A stretch of DNA of 64,000 nucleotides from Cydia pomonella (lineage: Eukaryota > Arthropoda > Insecta > Lepidoptera > Tortricidae). The position numbers and the translations under genes are program-made. The notes under the pieces are model-generated. The model searched no databases. It worked only from the letters and a program-made list of their open reading frames with translations, and was not told the origin of the DNA. The number at the start of each line of letters is the position of its first letter. Position 1 is the stretch's first letter. The DNA lies in NCBI RefSeq assembly GCF_033807575.1, contig NC_084708.1, positions 6,968,501 through 7,032,500 on the forward strand, given 5' to 3'. Of this stretch, positions 20,661 through 31,786 are shown piece by piece.

Positions 20661-20835
20661 ATCAAGATTCTCCATGAACGAAGGCACGCATAGACGTATC
20701 GTTACGAGACTTGGTTATACAGTGCAGAAGTTTAAAATATGATACTGATAATGCTGTTGTGTGAACTCTACAATTTATATGAATCAAGATTCTCCATGAA
20801 CGAAGGCACGCATAGACGTATCGTTACGAGACTTG
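20661..20835 (+). repeat. Direct duplication inside the LTR element
   Basis: A 53-bp sequence starting ATCAAGATTCTCC and ending TTACGAGACTTG occurs perfectly at 20661-20713 and 20783-20835, offset 122 bases. The spacer and left flank are related but diverged. Confidence 0.9.
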
Positions 20836-21309
20836 ATCATGGTATGGAAAGGTCCCAAAGTAGACATTAGGATTATTTATGGCTCTTTGTGGAAAAGTTT
20901 AAATATAGTAGAGTTGTTCTATATTAAAATGAGTACAAGTAAAAAGGATGTACAATGTTGATGAATTAATGTCTTTCGCGCGGGACATGATGAATTACCT
21001 AGGTTATGTAGGAACTATTTAGTTTTTACTTATAAACGAACTTACCGATCGGGAAATGATTTAAAGGATTATTACTGTTACTAAATAGTGGATATGCTGG
21101 TAGAACTAGAATGATTAACGGTATCCAGAAGAGGTACGAGTATTATTGGGAAAACTGAATTATGTAAAACGATGTAAAGATTGTCAGGAGCAGAAGTTTA
21201 GCAAACGGAAGGTAATAATTATAGTTATAATTTATAACTACCTATCACAGCTACAGCATCTGTTGAGGAGTAACTTTTAGATTGGTTGGACTTGGATAAA
21301 ACATGATAT

Positions 21310-21551
21310 AAGTATGTTGTAACTTTTAAATGTGAAATATTACTTGTGAAATGCCATGGTTGTGTTAAAAATAATTTAATTTTAAAAGGAAATTGTAATT
21401 CAAGCATTGTTAATTTTAAGGTGATGTAGTATTAATTAAGAATGAATGTTACAATAAATTAAATGACCTATATTTAGGACCATGTAAAATAAAGGACATA
21501 ATAGGGTCTTATTTAGTACATAAGAATAGAGTAAAGTTGTATTACCAATAG
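21310..21551 (+). pseudogene. Integrase C-terminal remnant
   Basis: An open plus frame ending TAG at 21549-21551 contains GDVVLIKNE, KLNDLYLGPCKIKDI and VHKNRVKLYY. This fits the C-terminal DNA-binding part of gypsy integrases, just upstream of the 3' LTR where it belongs. The catalytic core and the rest of pol are absent or scrambled. Confidence 0.65.
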
Positions 21552-21593
21552 TGTTCTTTTCAGGGGAGGGAACCCCTACCTTTTCAGGGGAGG

Positions 21594-21837
21594 TGCGATA
21601 GGCAGACACTCATATTGGCACGTCAGTGCATATTGAGTGATCAGCACATTTAATGTAGATCTTGCGCCTCCACTCGATAAGGGATTTCCTCTTCTGTCAC
21701 GTACAATAAATATATATAATGATAGAATAGCAAGTATTTGGGGATTCAAGTGTACAAGCTGGGAGACAATACATCTGTTGACCTGTATACTGTGTTAAGT
21801 GATTCAACCCCTCCACCCCGGCGCTCTGCCTATTACA
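21594..21837 (+). repeat. 3' LTR, 244 bp
   Basis: This is an exact second copy of 19197-19440, directly preceded by the purine-rich tract and followed by the AAAC target duplication. Confidence 0.93.
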
Positions 21838-22775
21838 AAACGCTTATTACAGTTATTACTTTCTTGTCGACATCTAGTATCGGGTAGCGGGATTATCAGT
21901 ACTGCTACACACACTCCTAGGGTTGATATGGAAACCAACACTGACGTCATTTGTAAAAAGGTGGCTACAAAATATTTGGCGCAATACAGCGCCATCTATT
22001 GCAGCTAGTGTAGTCTCAGGTAAGGTATACTTTTTGTACAAATATAACAGGTGGCAGCACTAACTACTAAATTTAGTTCTAATTCTCGTTGTACATTACA
22101 TGTTTGCTAGATGGCAGTACCATCTGTTACCATAGCTACAGCCTACATGAAGCTATATACCAAAGAGAATTAGAAGCTATATACTTTAGGCTGCATTGTA
22201 GTATGTTCCACGTTTCTAAGTACCGAGAAGAATATTATTTTATTTTATAAATGTAATGAAGTATGTGTTAACCAAAAAATACTTTTAATATTCAAAAACA
22301 ACAAAGTCCTTTAAATAGTTATTTTTCGCCAATGGCTATTGTGTGCATTAAAAAGAAACGATCTTCACGTTCTTCTAGATCCTTCCATTAACTTTATTGA
22401 CTTTAAATTATAAAAGCTTAATTAGCAATAGATTTCATGCAATGAAATCGTCAGGTGACAAGCAAAACTCATTAATTACCACCACAAGTTCATAGCCATA
22501 ATGAACCATATTACTACTGAAGAATCATTTATTTATTTAGAATCATTTGTTTATATATTGTGCATTACAGGTAATGGATACAGGTGTTATAAACAATTTT
22601 TGTTCTCTGTAACATGTCTTGCGACGTACAATAATTATAGCTGCCTAGCGCATGCAAGAAGGTTTATTCATGTTTAATTATTTTTATTAACTAGTGATTT
22701 TTGCTTGTCACCCGACGAAATGCAAAGTTCGTAATAATAAAAAAGAAAAAAAAAAGAAAAAGATAAAAAGGTGTT
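21838..22775. other. Intergenic DNA, nothing recognised
   Basis: The sequence is AT-rich. A frame near 21799-22008 crosses the LTR edge and is not a gene. GCGCCATCTATTGCAG-like text near 21988 suggests old repeat debris. Confidence 0.5.
22765..22769 (-). terminator. Pol III terminator of tRNA-Asp
   Basis: On the minus strand the tRNA is followed by AACACC and then TTTTT, a standard RNA polymerase III stop. Confidence 0.75.
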
Positions 22776-22847
22776 CTCTCCGGCGGGGAATCGAACCCCG
22801 GTCTCCCGCGTGACAGGCGGGGATACTTACCACTATACTACCGAAGA
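22776..22847 (-). tRNA. tRNA-Asp (GUC)
   Basis: The minus strand folds as a complete 72-base tRNA. Acceptor TCTTCGG pairs with CCGGAGA (one G-U), with discriminator G. The D arm is TAGTATAGTGGTAAGTATC, the anticodon loop is CTGTCAC with GTC, and the T arm GGGGTTCGATTCCCC carries an intact B box. No intron is present. A T5 run at 22769-22765 (minus strand) follows as the RNA polymerase III terminator. The body is undamaged, so it is probably functional and not a SINE head. Confidence 0.95.
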
Positions 22848-23539
22848 CTTACTGTTCAAGCTGAATTTTATAATCACTTGAATCAAGTAAAAGTATAGTA
22901 ATATTCACTAATCATGTCTAGGTATTAAAAACTGTTGAATTGTTGTTGATGAAGTAATAAAAATAGTAAGTATATTATTTATCGTTAATTTTAACATCTG
23001 CATGTTTTGATAGGTGTAGGTATTTAACACAATATAGCTTTATTTTATTTATACTACCTTTTCAAAATAAAGCTTTACCATTAATTTCTTCAAGTAAACA
23101 AATATACTTAAATAGTCTTCTGAAATAGCTACGTATAAATAATGAGATGTTATTTAGTACTCATGCAGACAAGGGTAACTAATAATAAGCAAACAAGACT
23201 TGTTAAGGACCGATCGCAGACTTATTACAGAACTCGGCACCCTGTAATTTAGCTGCACTCTTATTTCAACCGTACTATGCGAGCAATTATCCAGCATAAT
23301 GAGAGCTCCGAATGAGCGTAGTTGGTAAAGATATCGCGGTCTGGTATACACTGGTTGTACAGGAATGATTTCCCTGGAAATTACGGCAGAAACAAACAAG
23401 CTTATTTCGTCTCCATGAGTTTGTACGTTGATTACGGTAGAAAATGATCTGATGTTGCTCATGTTAATTCAGGTTGGCATCCCACAAGATTATCGTCTAT
23501 TATCGGTTTTGCTGCATATTATCTACCGAGAGTACGTAG
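22848..23539. other. Intergenic DNA, nothing recognised
   Basis: This is AT-rich sequence upstream of tRNA-Asp. The 102-codon minus frame at 23154-23462 has no recognisable feature. Confidence 0.5.
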
Positions 23540-24040
23540 CGTAATTGTAAACCACATTTTATAGAACACAAAATACTTACCGTACCTAGCCTCTATATTC
23601 TAGAAATATGCAAATTTGTCCATAAAAACTTTAAATTATATATCAAACGTGAAGACGTACAGCTAACTTATACATTAAGAAACAAATCAAAGTTAATGCC
23701 ACCACCCTCCCGATTAAAACTTTCAATGTCCATAAAGATATATAATAAACTACCACAAAATATAAAGGAAGAAAAAAAAGAACACCTATTTGTACGAAAA
23801 TTAAAAGAAACCCGAATAAACAAAAGCTATTACCCTGTCGACGAATATTTAAATGGTAAGTTTTAAGATGTAATAAGATTACTTTAACGATTATATTTGT
23901 ATTAGGAATTGGTTAGTTTAAGTAATATTGTTACGCCCTTGCAGGGCTCGTTTTTGAAGCAACTCATTTGTTATTTAATACCTATTTGTACAACAAGAAT
24001 GCAAATAAAGGACTTTACTTACTTACTTACTTACTTACAG
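23540..24040 (+). mobile_element. LINE C-terminus, 3' UTR and TTAC tail
   Basis: The frame reads IEHKILTVPSLYILEICKFV, then IYNKLPQNIKE and a stop at 23864-23866. This is the typical end of a CR1/Jockey ORF2. A short 3' UTR (TGTTACGCCCTTGCAGGGC) leads to a TTAC-repeat tail at about 24014-24038. It is 5'-truncated but its end is well preserved. Confidence 0.8.
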
Positions 24041-24112
24041 TGTAAAAAACAGACGGACATGACGATTCTATAAGGGTTCCGTTTTTTGCCATTTGGCTAC
24101 GGAACCCTAAAA
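24040..24112 (-). repeat. 'ggaaccct' repeat, 5' part inverted
   Basis: GACGGACATGACGATTC and GGGTTCCGTTTTTTGCC with GGCTACGGAACCC are the inverted start of the element at 17790. Confidence 0.7.
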
Positions 24113-24319
24113 AACTAGTTTGCTTCTTGCTACTTACCTATTACTTGCTGTTACCTACTTTACCTGCTTGGATAGATATATGTAGAGACCGACTTGTTGA
24201 AATACTTCCAATAGTTTTATACTTACCTACCTGATTATCTACAGAACGATAGATCTAAAATAAATAAACGAAACTAAATAAAATTTCTTAAATATAAGGG
24301 AGGTTAAGAATAAAATGTG

Positions 24320-24523
24320 TGGCCTCCCTTCCCCCCCCCCCCCCCCGTAACTTCTAAAATAACAGAATGATAATACTAAAAAAAATATATGATATGCATT
24401 ACCATGCAAACTTCCATCGAAAATTGGTTTGAACGAGATCTAGTATGTAGTTTTTTTTTAATACGTCATAAATGGTACGGAACCCTTCATGGGCGAGTCC
24501 GACTCGCACTTGGCCGCTTTTTT
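24320..24523 (+). repeat. 'ggaaccct' repeat, 3' part
   Basis: It matches 18115-18320, with a C-run (24330-24346), CATTACCATGCAAACTTCC, GGTACGGAACCCTTC and GACTCGCACTTGGCCGC. Together with 24040-24112 it may be one rearranged copy. Confidence 0.75.
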
Positions 24524-24620
24524 ACGATAAGGCAGGCAAACGAGCAAACAAATCGCCTGATGGTCTCCTATGGACACATGCAACAAGTCAATAACAGAGG
24601 GGTTACAATACAAGTACATA
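24524..24620 (-). repeat. Lepidopteran LINE-tail-like fragment
   Basis: AAGGCAGGCAAACGAGC, CGCCTGATGGT and CCTATGGACAC are the complement of the repeat family seen at 27950-28245. Confidence 0.5.
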
Positions 24621-24876
24621 TCTACGTTTGCCGGTCTTGGATGGGATTACGCTCTGACTTATTTTTCTTTTCTATATATTTAGGGTAATTAAAATAATAA
24701 TTGGTCGTTTTGCAACCTAAATCTTCTTTTCATATCCCAGATACTAAAAATGACAGTTCGATTGCCCCAATTTCCAACTTGTCCAACCGGCCGATTTAGT
24801 TCAAAATTGGTAATTATTTATTTGGGATATCGAACTCAACGATCGATTTGATGGATTTAGTATCTGGATGCGTAGC

Positions 24877-24996
24877 CAACGTGCCAATCGTTAACGCTCC
24901 GTAGCGAAAGAAACGCAACTGTTACGCACTAATATGGAAGAGTGATAGAGAGTGATGACTATTCTACGCTACGGAGCGTTAACGATTGGCACGTTG
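24877..24996. repeat. 120-bp hairpin MITE with 30-bp perfect termini
   Basis: The first 30 bases (24877-24906, CAACGTGCCAATCG...) are the exact complement of the last 30 (24967-24996), around a 60-base centre. This is a clean foldback MITE. No target duplication is obvious. Confidence 0.85.
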
Positions 24997-26266
24997 TCTA
25001 AGCACCTTGAGATGTATATTAAATTAAGCAACCTACCTAAATACTTACACACAGTCTCAAGTATGGAAGGTGGAGGTAAGGAATGGAATCTCCATGTACC
25101 AGAAAGTGTCATCATAATAGGTGGCGCTACAATACCTAGAATACTTGAAAAAAAAAACAAATCATAGACAGCGCACTTCACTCCACGCCTAGGTTCTTAG
25201 CTACTCTAGCGCTACTCTGGGGAGAATTGGAACTATTATTTATAGCTGACAGCTGAAAACTTTTGCAACAGTTCTACCATAAGAGATTTCACTCCAATTA
25301 AAAGGAGTGAAATCCCATAGTCTAAAGTTAAAACGAAAACAAAAACAATTTCGAAGTTTAAAAGAAATGTCTTCGTTTTTCATTTCTGACTTCTGTTTCA
25401 TTAATTAAATTGATTAGTGCATGTTTAGTCGTTCCATTTAGCGGTTCGGTTCGGTAGCAGTTCGTGGGTGGTCCCGGATCAGGCCTCATTAGAAGCAAAT
25501 AAGAACGCTCACGGTTCTATAGTCCTTCTTCATCATATGTTGGGTAGGTACCTACTTTAAATGTTTCAGTATGGTTTCAGTTTTGATTAAAAGAACTGAT
25601 CATTGATATTCGTATTTTTTTTGTAAATATGTAAATATCCTATTTAAGCGATTTATATATAAATTATTCTTATAAACATATACTTTTTCAGTTGAGTTTT
25701 ACATAAAATCAAATCAATTTCTTTTTATTAACTTAAAGTCGCTCGCGTTTCATAATTTTAATTTTCAATTATATAAATTTAACAACAGCGCCATCTGGTC
25801 AATATGAATAAAACTACGTTGACTCATTGCAAGCTCAGCGCACGTGGGACGGATCCAAAACGACATGAACACCGGTCCAAGGGGTGGGTGAATCGCCTTT
25901 GCCGAGATGCAATGCGATGCGAGCATCGTACGTACGAAACGAAAACTAGTTTGATTAAAGTAGCGTTCCCGGGAGGTTGTGTCGCGCGTTTTTGTACAAC
26001 AACATTGAAATTATCATTGTTTATAAACAAAATTCGCCAAGATAAGTTACCTGGACAATGTTTTTATGAATAAAGTTAGTAACATTCGCTATTTAACTAT
26101 ACTAAACCCGTGATAGCTGTGTTTCTTGTAAAATTGTTACGTTTTATTCGAGTGTATAATCTTGTATCGGCGAGAACTGCTTCGTTGATTTGGTCGGACT
26201 CGGACGGTGGTTGAAAATGTGAAACAAAATTGAATATTGTGTTGTTTGTGAACATTTGAGACTGAG
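24997..26266 (+). other. Upstream region of the gene at 26322
   Basis: No gene is visible. A short hairpin (ATTTCACTCC / GGAGTGAAAT) lies at about 25287-25313. The region probably includes the promoter and 5' leader of the downstream gene, but I cannot place the start site. Confidence 0.4.
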
Positions 26267-26296
26267 ATGAAGGTTGCCGGTTTCGTTTATATATAA
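26267..26296 (+). promoter_or_regulatory. Upstream ORF, 9 codons
   Basis: An ATG at 26267 opens MKVAGFVYI and stops with TAA, 25 bases before the main ATG at 26322. If the leader is transcribed as I assume, this small frame could lower translation of the main ORF. Confidence 0.35.
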
Positions 26297-26321
26297 GAAA
26301 CTGGAAGGAAAAGGTGGAACG

Positions 26322-26412
26322 ATGAAGTGGTATATTTTTGCGTTCTTGCTGCCGTCGTGTTTGGCTCATCTCAATGTTTACCTGAGCAGTGCAGAAGTAT
26401 GGAGATTACTAG
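26322..26412 (+). CDS. First coding exon, secreted/membrane protein, RYK/Derailed-like
   Basis: The exon encodes MKWYIFAFLLPSCLA, a good signal peptide, then HLNVYLSSAEVWRLL. It ends with the first base of a Gly codon at a strong GTAAGT donor (phase 1). The N-L-x-L-S-x-x-E-V-x-R-L-L-G pattern right after a signal peptide resembles the start of the WIF domain of RYK/Derailed/Doughnut receptors, which bind Wnt proteins and guide axons. Only 30 residues are available, so this is a tentative family match. No later exon (for example one encoding the following AELYYVR-type text) is found in the window, implying a first intron longer than 37 kb or another identity. Confidence 0.5.
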
Positions 26413-26929
26413 GTAAGTCTATTGCCTCCAATGTGCTCATGCACCTATTTGAAAATAAATTTCACTTGTGTTTCTCTGTGCGGTCTTAGAGCAACATAAC
26501 CTACAACATTAAGCCGGCATTGCTGCTGTTTAATTAATTTGGTGAAGAAACGAAAAAAAATACGTTGCGTAGTTGTTTGTCAACACAACTATCATAACAC
26601 AGAAACGCTCTCATTGTTGACATAGCCTGTATACTCTATAATCTATACTACACTGTGACTGTGACACCAACACCATATCCTGCTCTAATAACCAATCTTA
26701 TGCAGCTGTCAAAATGAACTAATCAAATAAGTATCTGATTATAAGCGGGAAAATAACTATGCATATTTATCTTATCACGATGCGAAACGAAAGCAAGTAG
26801 ATAGATACCTATATCGATAAATCGAAAACGTTTGATTACAAGCAATGTTTCATTTGAAAATACCTACACCAAAGAGTAGTATAACACATAGGACAACTCC
26901 TACACTCTCAATTAACCTACTAGCCAACG

Positions 26930-27035
26930 AGTGCGAGTTTACTTATAGGGTACCCTCTGGTGTCGTAGACGTCTATGGGCTACGCGATTGTCTCTTAGCA
27001 TCAGTTGGGTCGTTCACTTGTTTACCACCGCTTTT
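26930..27035 (+). repeat. Diverged LINE-tail-like repeat
   Basis: The order CTCTGG, CGTCTATGGGCTACG, TCACTTGTTTACCACCG resembles the better copy at 28140-28240. Confidence 0.45.
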
Positions 27036-27169
27036 TTAAATTTAAAGTTAATGAAACCTAGCCTGGTGTCCAAGGTTCAAATTTTAGTAGGCGGCTAGGT
27101 CCAGTGCGGAGGCGTTCCTCTGGAATTTCCAAAATACAAATACACCCCGAGTAATTCTTCCATGCGCCG

Positions 27170-27345
27170 AGGGAGCGGTAAGGGCATTTATTTGTCTGAT
27201 AAGCACAAGTACTTGTTTCTGAGTCCTTAGTTGTATATCGTTGTCTTAGTAGGTATTAGGTAGGTTAACCACGACTTACCCACAACCTAAGCTTACTGTG
27301 AGGTATATGTATATCTAAAAATGTCTTATACCTATTTTTTTTACA
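27170..27345 (+). mobile_element. Diverged tRNA-headed SINE, head lost
   Basis: GGTAAGGGCATTTATTTGTC, TTGTTTCTGAGTC, ATATCGTTGTCTTAGTA and CCCACAACCTAAGCTTACTG follow the order of the SINE at 34075-34345. Confidence 0.6.
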
Positions 27346-27949
27346 ATGTTACCAGTTACCACCTTTCTTTGACAGTTGTCTGTTTTTTTCATCGCAAATT
27401 TAAAGTTCAATAACCGAGTTATCTATAATCTCGTTTCACACCAATTTTGTTAAGCAAAATAAGCTTCACAGCATCACAGCTTTCAGAGCGGGCAATCAAA
27501 CAGGGCTCAGAGCACCTTTATTTGAGTTCACTTGACAAAGGTACCTTTCACAAAAGTGTCGCGCGTTTTATTCGGAGAAGGTTTTTTTTATTATTTTTTT
27601 CTGTAAGGAGTTTCTTAGAAACGTGATCGGTTTTGGAACAGGCAGACGCGAGACGCAAGGTGCAACTCTCATGCAACTACACTTGTATCTCTTAGACGGT
27701 TGCAGGAATTATTAACCTCATAGGTATTCAGAACACATTTACTTAGGCAGAATAACAGAAGGTTAACCTAGAAACGGTACCTTCTAAAGTTTATTTTTTT
27801 TAATTTTAAGGATTAGAAAGAAGTAAGATAAAATGCCTGATAAATATGCTTAATATGATCTGCGGAGTTTTTTTATATAAATTTGGACCCCGATATGTCC
27901 TTAAACTACGTCAAAAAGAGAGGTATGGGCACTGTGAATGTCATCTCGC

Positions 27950-28245
27950 TTAGTGTGGTAGGGCACAGCACAGCACAGCGGATGTAATTCCAGATCTACA
28001 GCAGAGCGCAACTGGGGAAGTACCTCCACCTTACAGAAAACCGCAGCCAAATAACACTAGACCCTACTCATAGTGTTGTGTTCCTGCTGGTGAGTAAGGT
28101 TGCCAGAGGTCAACGAGGGTGCGGCGTGTTAGGGTCGGCAAAGCGCATGTAACTCCTCTGGAGTTGCAGGCGTCCATAGGCTACGGTAACCGCTTACCAC
28201 CAGGCGGGCCGTATGCTTGTTTGCCACCGACGTAGTTTTAAAAAA
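27950..28245 (+). mobile_element. Lepidopteran LINE 3'-tail-type repeat
   Basis: CCATAGGCTACGGTAACCGC, TTACCACCAGGCGGGCC and GTATGCTTGTTTGCCACCGA are a sequence I recognise from the 3' ends of a very common moth retroelement. Upstream parts (CAGAGGTCAACGAGGGTGCG) belong to the same family. No coding frame remains. Confidence 0.65.
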
Positions 28246-31200
28246 AATGTGCAAGTCTTAAGCTTGAAAGCCTTTATCACCAAGGACCCCGTTTGTCCAG
28301 AATACAACCGAGCAATTTACATCTTAAACTTTTACATGTTGAAAGATACTATCATCAACAGTAATCTATCATTTTACGAACAAAAGGAAAAGGATTTTTT
28401 TACTTATGTTATATGTAGTAGATACTCGTATAGCGGACAGACGCGTTTAGACACGAGTCTCGCGAGAGCCGAGCATTCAACCAGCTTCAAACCTAAGCTT
28501 TCCGGCATAATAATCGTGACTAAGACAATCTTCCTAAGTAGGGTAAGGATTAATAACTAACAGGACCTAGCGACGATTTCAAACTCGACTCAACCATGCG
28601 GGCAACTTAATCCTCCCAACTTAATCTCAGATAGCTTATCAGTCAAGATTTAATTCCCTCCTAAGCAATTACTGTATGTAAACAGCGTGAAGAATTAAAA
28701 TGTCGCTCATTTTTTTGGGTAATTTAATCTCTTCTTTTAATTAGGGGACGTCACAACAATATACCTTCCCTCGTCATGTCCATTGAGATAAGGAATGACA
28801 GATTTACAAGCTTGCGTCCGCGCAGGTAAACGTGCCTCACATTAACAGTTTTTGTCCATTCCCCATTGTGACCTGCTGGGTAAAAGCACTTCGTCTTTGT
28901 TCCCGTCTCGAACATCTGCCTCTTGTTCTTGCTTAGAAATTAGAATCACAAAACAATAATGAGTAACGAACGGTTTCTTGAAGGACGAACTCCATTTGTC
29001 ACCAGTAGCGCTTACCTATTTGTGAACGTAGTCATTGCGGTTGAACGATGTATTTTAAAAGCACGAGAGCTAAGCATATTAAAAGGTACCTACATAAATT
29101 TCTTTGTAATTGAGGAGGCATAGTCGTATATTATTTAATAATTCATTTTATACCAACTAGGTAACTGCTATCAAGAGAAATTTATAGTAAGTTTCTGTAT
29201 CTGTCCAGCAAGTCTATATTTTACAATCTTTATGCCCCTCATAATAACCGTTTAAGAGTTCATTATAAATTATATATGAGATGAAAATTGGACTACGCTA
29301 ATATTTATTAGAATACACAAACCTACAAACCGTTCCTTGGCGACGGTATCACATTAGCGTTAATGAAATCGCCCACGCCGAATGTATTTTGATCGCGTTT
29401 AAAAAACAAATATACGCTTATAATAAAAAGTTTCACACATTCGATTTGAAATGTTTGTAATTTATCGATAACGACACGAATATAAAAATTACCATATCTC
29501 ACATCTTTATTCGATATCTGTAAATTTGGAAAGGCATGTATGCTCGTATCGGCGGCGGGATCGGTTGGTGGTTGTAATTTATTTCTTTTGACATTTATGG
29601 AAATTCCATGGATCTCGGCCAATAAGCGATGCCTAAAGCCAGCGCCTAACACGTTTGAATATATCACCTTCCGAGAAATCACATATTTGCAACTTTTATT
29701 CGCGATTTAAACAAGCTTTATAAGTATTGGTGGATGTTGTAACACCCACACGTCTATAAAACTAAGCCTCGATGATGCCGTGGGAAACGGTAACAAGATA
29801 ATGCACATTACATTATTATGTAGGAATGTGTTCTTTCAGACATCGCCAAAGAACTCGGTTTTAGCAGTGACTATCCGAGACATTAAAATACCTTGAAACA
29901 ATTGCGCGAGGCTATTAAGATAGAAGACAGTCCAAAAATACAACCAACGGCTGATACTAATATTGTCCCTTTATTTATCGTACCTGCTACATACATTGTT
30001 GGATTATTGATCTGAATACTGACTATATTAAACTGGATACGGACGGAGATACGGACAAATACCAATGCTTAAATTACTTGACATGTAATATTAATAATAT
30101 TATTATAAATAACATGTGTTCATCAATAATACGCCCAATTTCCCATAGCCATACATTATTTTATTTGTGTATAAATCGATTTTCATCATCATCATTTCAT
30201 TCTTTAACGCCGAACATGACACGCTCTTAGTTGCAAAAATAAGTTATTTTGTTAAAATTTATTATATACTTGACTGTGCTTTTCTTTCAACAGGCAACTA
30301 TTACTCATCAAATCAATTCTCAAACCGAAACAATTAGGTTACGTCGTTTTATTACGGAGTTCCTATAGCCACCTTCGAGCTCCATCATCAGATCAGCTCC
30401 ATGTCAGAATAATATTACACTGTCATCCAATTTACATATGTATGCAAATTTTCAGCTTCATCAGAAACCGGGAAGTGGGTTAAATTTCACTTGCAAGATT
30501 TGACCCGTACATACATACATACATTGCAAGTTAAATAAAAGATTGTAACAAGTATGGTTGTGTAAGATATTATTCCAGGTGCCTCTAATAATGAAAGTCT
30601 TTGCAGAATGATGATAATGATAACTTAGTGCGGAGAGGATGCTGGGCTGGGCGTATCGGACGACAGCATGCTTTATGGTTACACACTATCGCTCATCTGA
30701 ATCCTTGTAGTCTGCAATGGTGCAAGTCACAGAAAAAACGAAACACTAAATAATTTCACTTTTATGATTCAAATCGATTCAAATTAAAAAATAAACAATA
30801 TTTCAGAAACTAGGGATAGGACCCGAATTTGTAAAAAGCAAACGGGATATAATCCCACATTAAAAAAAAATTCGAACAGTAAGGTTAAAGGATCGTTGTA
30901 GATACCAAGGATCCATCGTTGCAGCTACCAAGGAGCAACGCAACCTAACAAACTTATCCTACCTATTGGTTTAATTACTATTTTAATATTCAAATTCGTT
31001 TTACAGTATTACTACTGGAGCACTGAGAACTACAAAACAAATAAAACTACAAAGATATGAGAAAACTCAAATAATAACAAAATACAATCTTTTTCCTCAC
31101 CATTCTCTTAATTAGTTCAGAATCATGAGCAATGTGTTTAATTTATGAATGGTAGGTTAATATGAATGTACAAACAGTCCTTCTAAGTCCTTAATTGGAT

Positions 31201-31278
31201 AGTACTGATAGTAGGTACTATTAGTTCTTAAACTTAAATCTTTTAGTTTTTCGAAAATCTCCGCGTCTTCGGTCTTAA
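28246..31278. other. Intronic DNA with minor repeats
   Basis: At 30425-30540 a sequence with TCAGCTTCATC, CTTGCAAGATTTGACCCGTA and GCAAGTTAAATAAAAG matches one at about 5795-5895 in the glycogenin intron, so both are copies of one repeat. The open frames at 28213-28560 and 29323-29682 show no domain. Confidence 0.5.
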
Positions 31279-31786
31279 ACAACCTCACCAATATTCCAAC
31301 AGTCCCAAATCGCTGGCCGTCTGTGTATTTTCATGAGATTATCATGTTTTCAAAATCTCAAGAGAAGGTGCGCTTGCACCTCGCTTCTTGAGTCACCCGG
31401 CGGCGAATTTACAGTCTATATTCGGCGCAGGCTTTTTTGGTATATCGAGCTGCAAAAGTGCATACCCATTTTATGAATGAATTTCATTCCAAATGTAGGT
31501 ATGCACTTTTGCAGCGGGGTGTATATCAGATAATTGAATTAATGGAAATTCCTGCAGTTTACAATACCAGCAGACCATAGTTGGAGTGTACTATCGGCGA
31601 ATATCTTCGTTTCATCAACAACCTCACTGATACCGACTCAAATCGCTGACCGTCTGTGTATTTCGTCGCCGCAAAATCTCGAGAGAGGTGCGCGAGCGCA
31701 TTGTTTCACGAGCACCCTGCGCGGGTGCGGACTTCCTTGATGTACACTACCTGATAATTGAATTAATGGAAATTCCTGCAGTTTAC
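31279..31786 (+). repeat. Diverged tandem duplication with a hairpin in copy 1
   Basis: Copy 1 (about 31279-31563) and copy 2 (about 31616-31786) share ACAACCTCAC, AAATCGCTG.CCGTCTGTGT and GATAATTGAATTAATGGAAA. Copy 1 carries an extra 67-base hairpin (31449-31515). Confidence 0.75.
31449..31515. repeat. 67-bp hairpin, 18-bp perfect arms
   Basis: GCTGCAAAAGTGCATACC at 31449-31466 is perfectly complementary to 31498-31515. The tandem partner lacks it. Confidence 0.85.

Larger units (their letters stand above)
19197..21837 (+). mobile_element. Young, probably non-autonomous Ty3/gypsy-like LTR retrotransposon
   Basis: Two identical 244-bp LTRs (19197-19440 and 21594-21837) begin TGCGATAGGCAGA and end TCTGCCTATTACA, which are near inverted repeats with TG...CA ends. 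A primer-binding-like site TGGCGACCGTGG follows the first LTR directly, of the form used by arginine-tRNA-primed elements. A purine tract TTTTCAGGGGAGG precedes the second LTR. The flanks share AAAC on both sides (19193-19196 and 21838-21841), a 4-bp target duplication. The 2.15-kb interior has only short coding remnants, so movement would need enzymes from a partner. Identical LTRs mean the insertion is recent. Confidence 0.92.
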
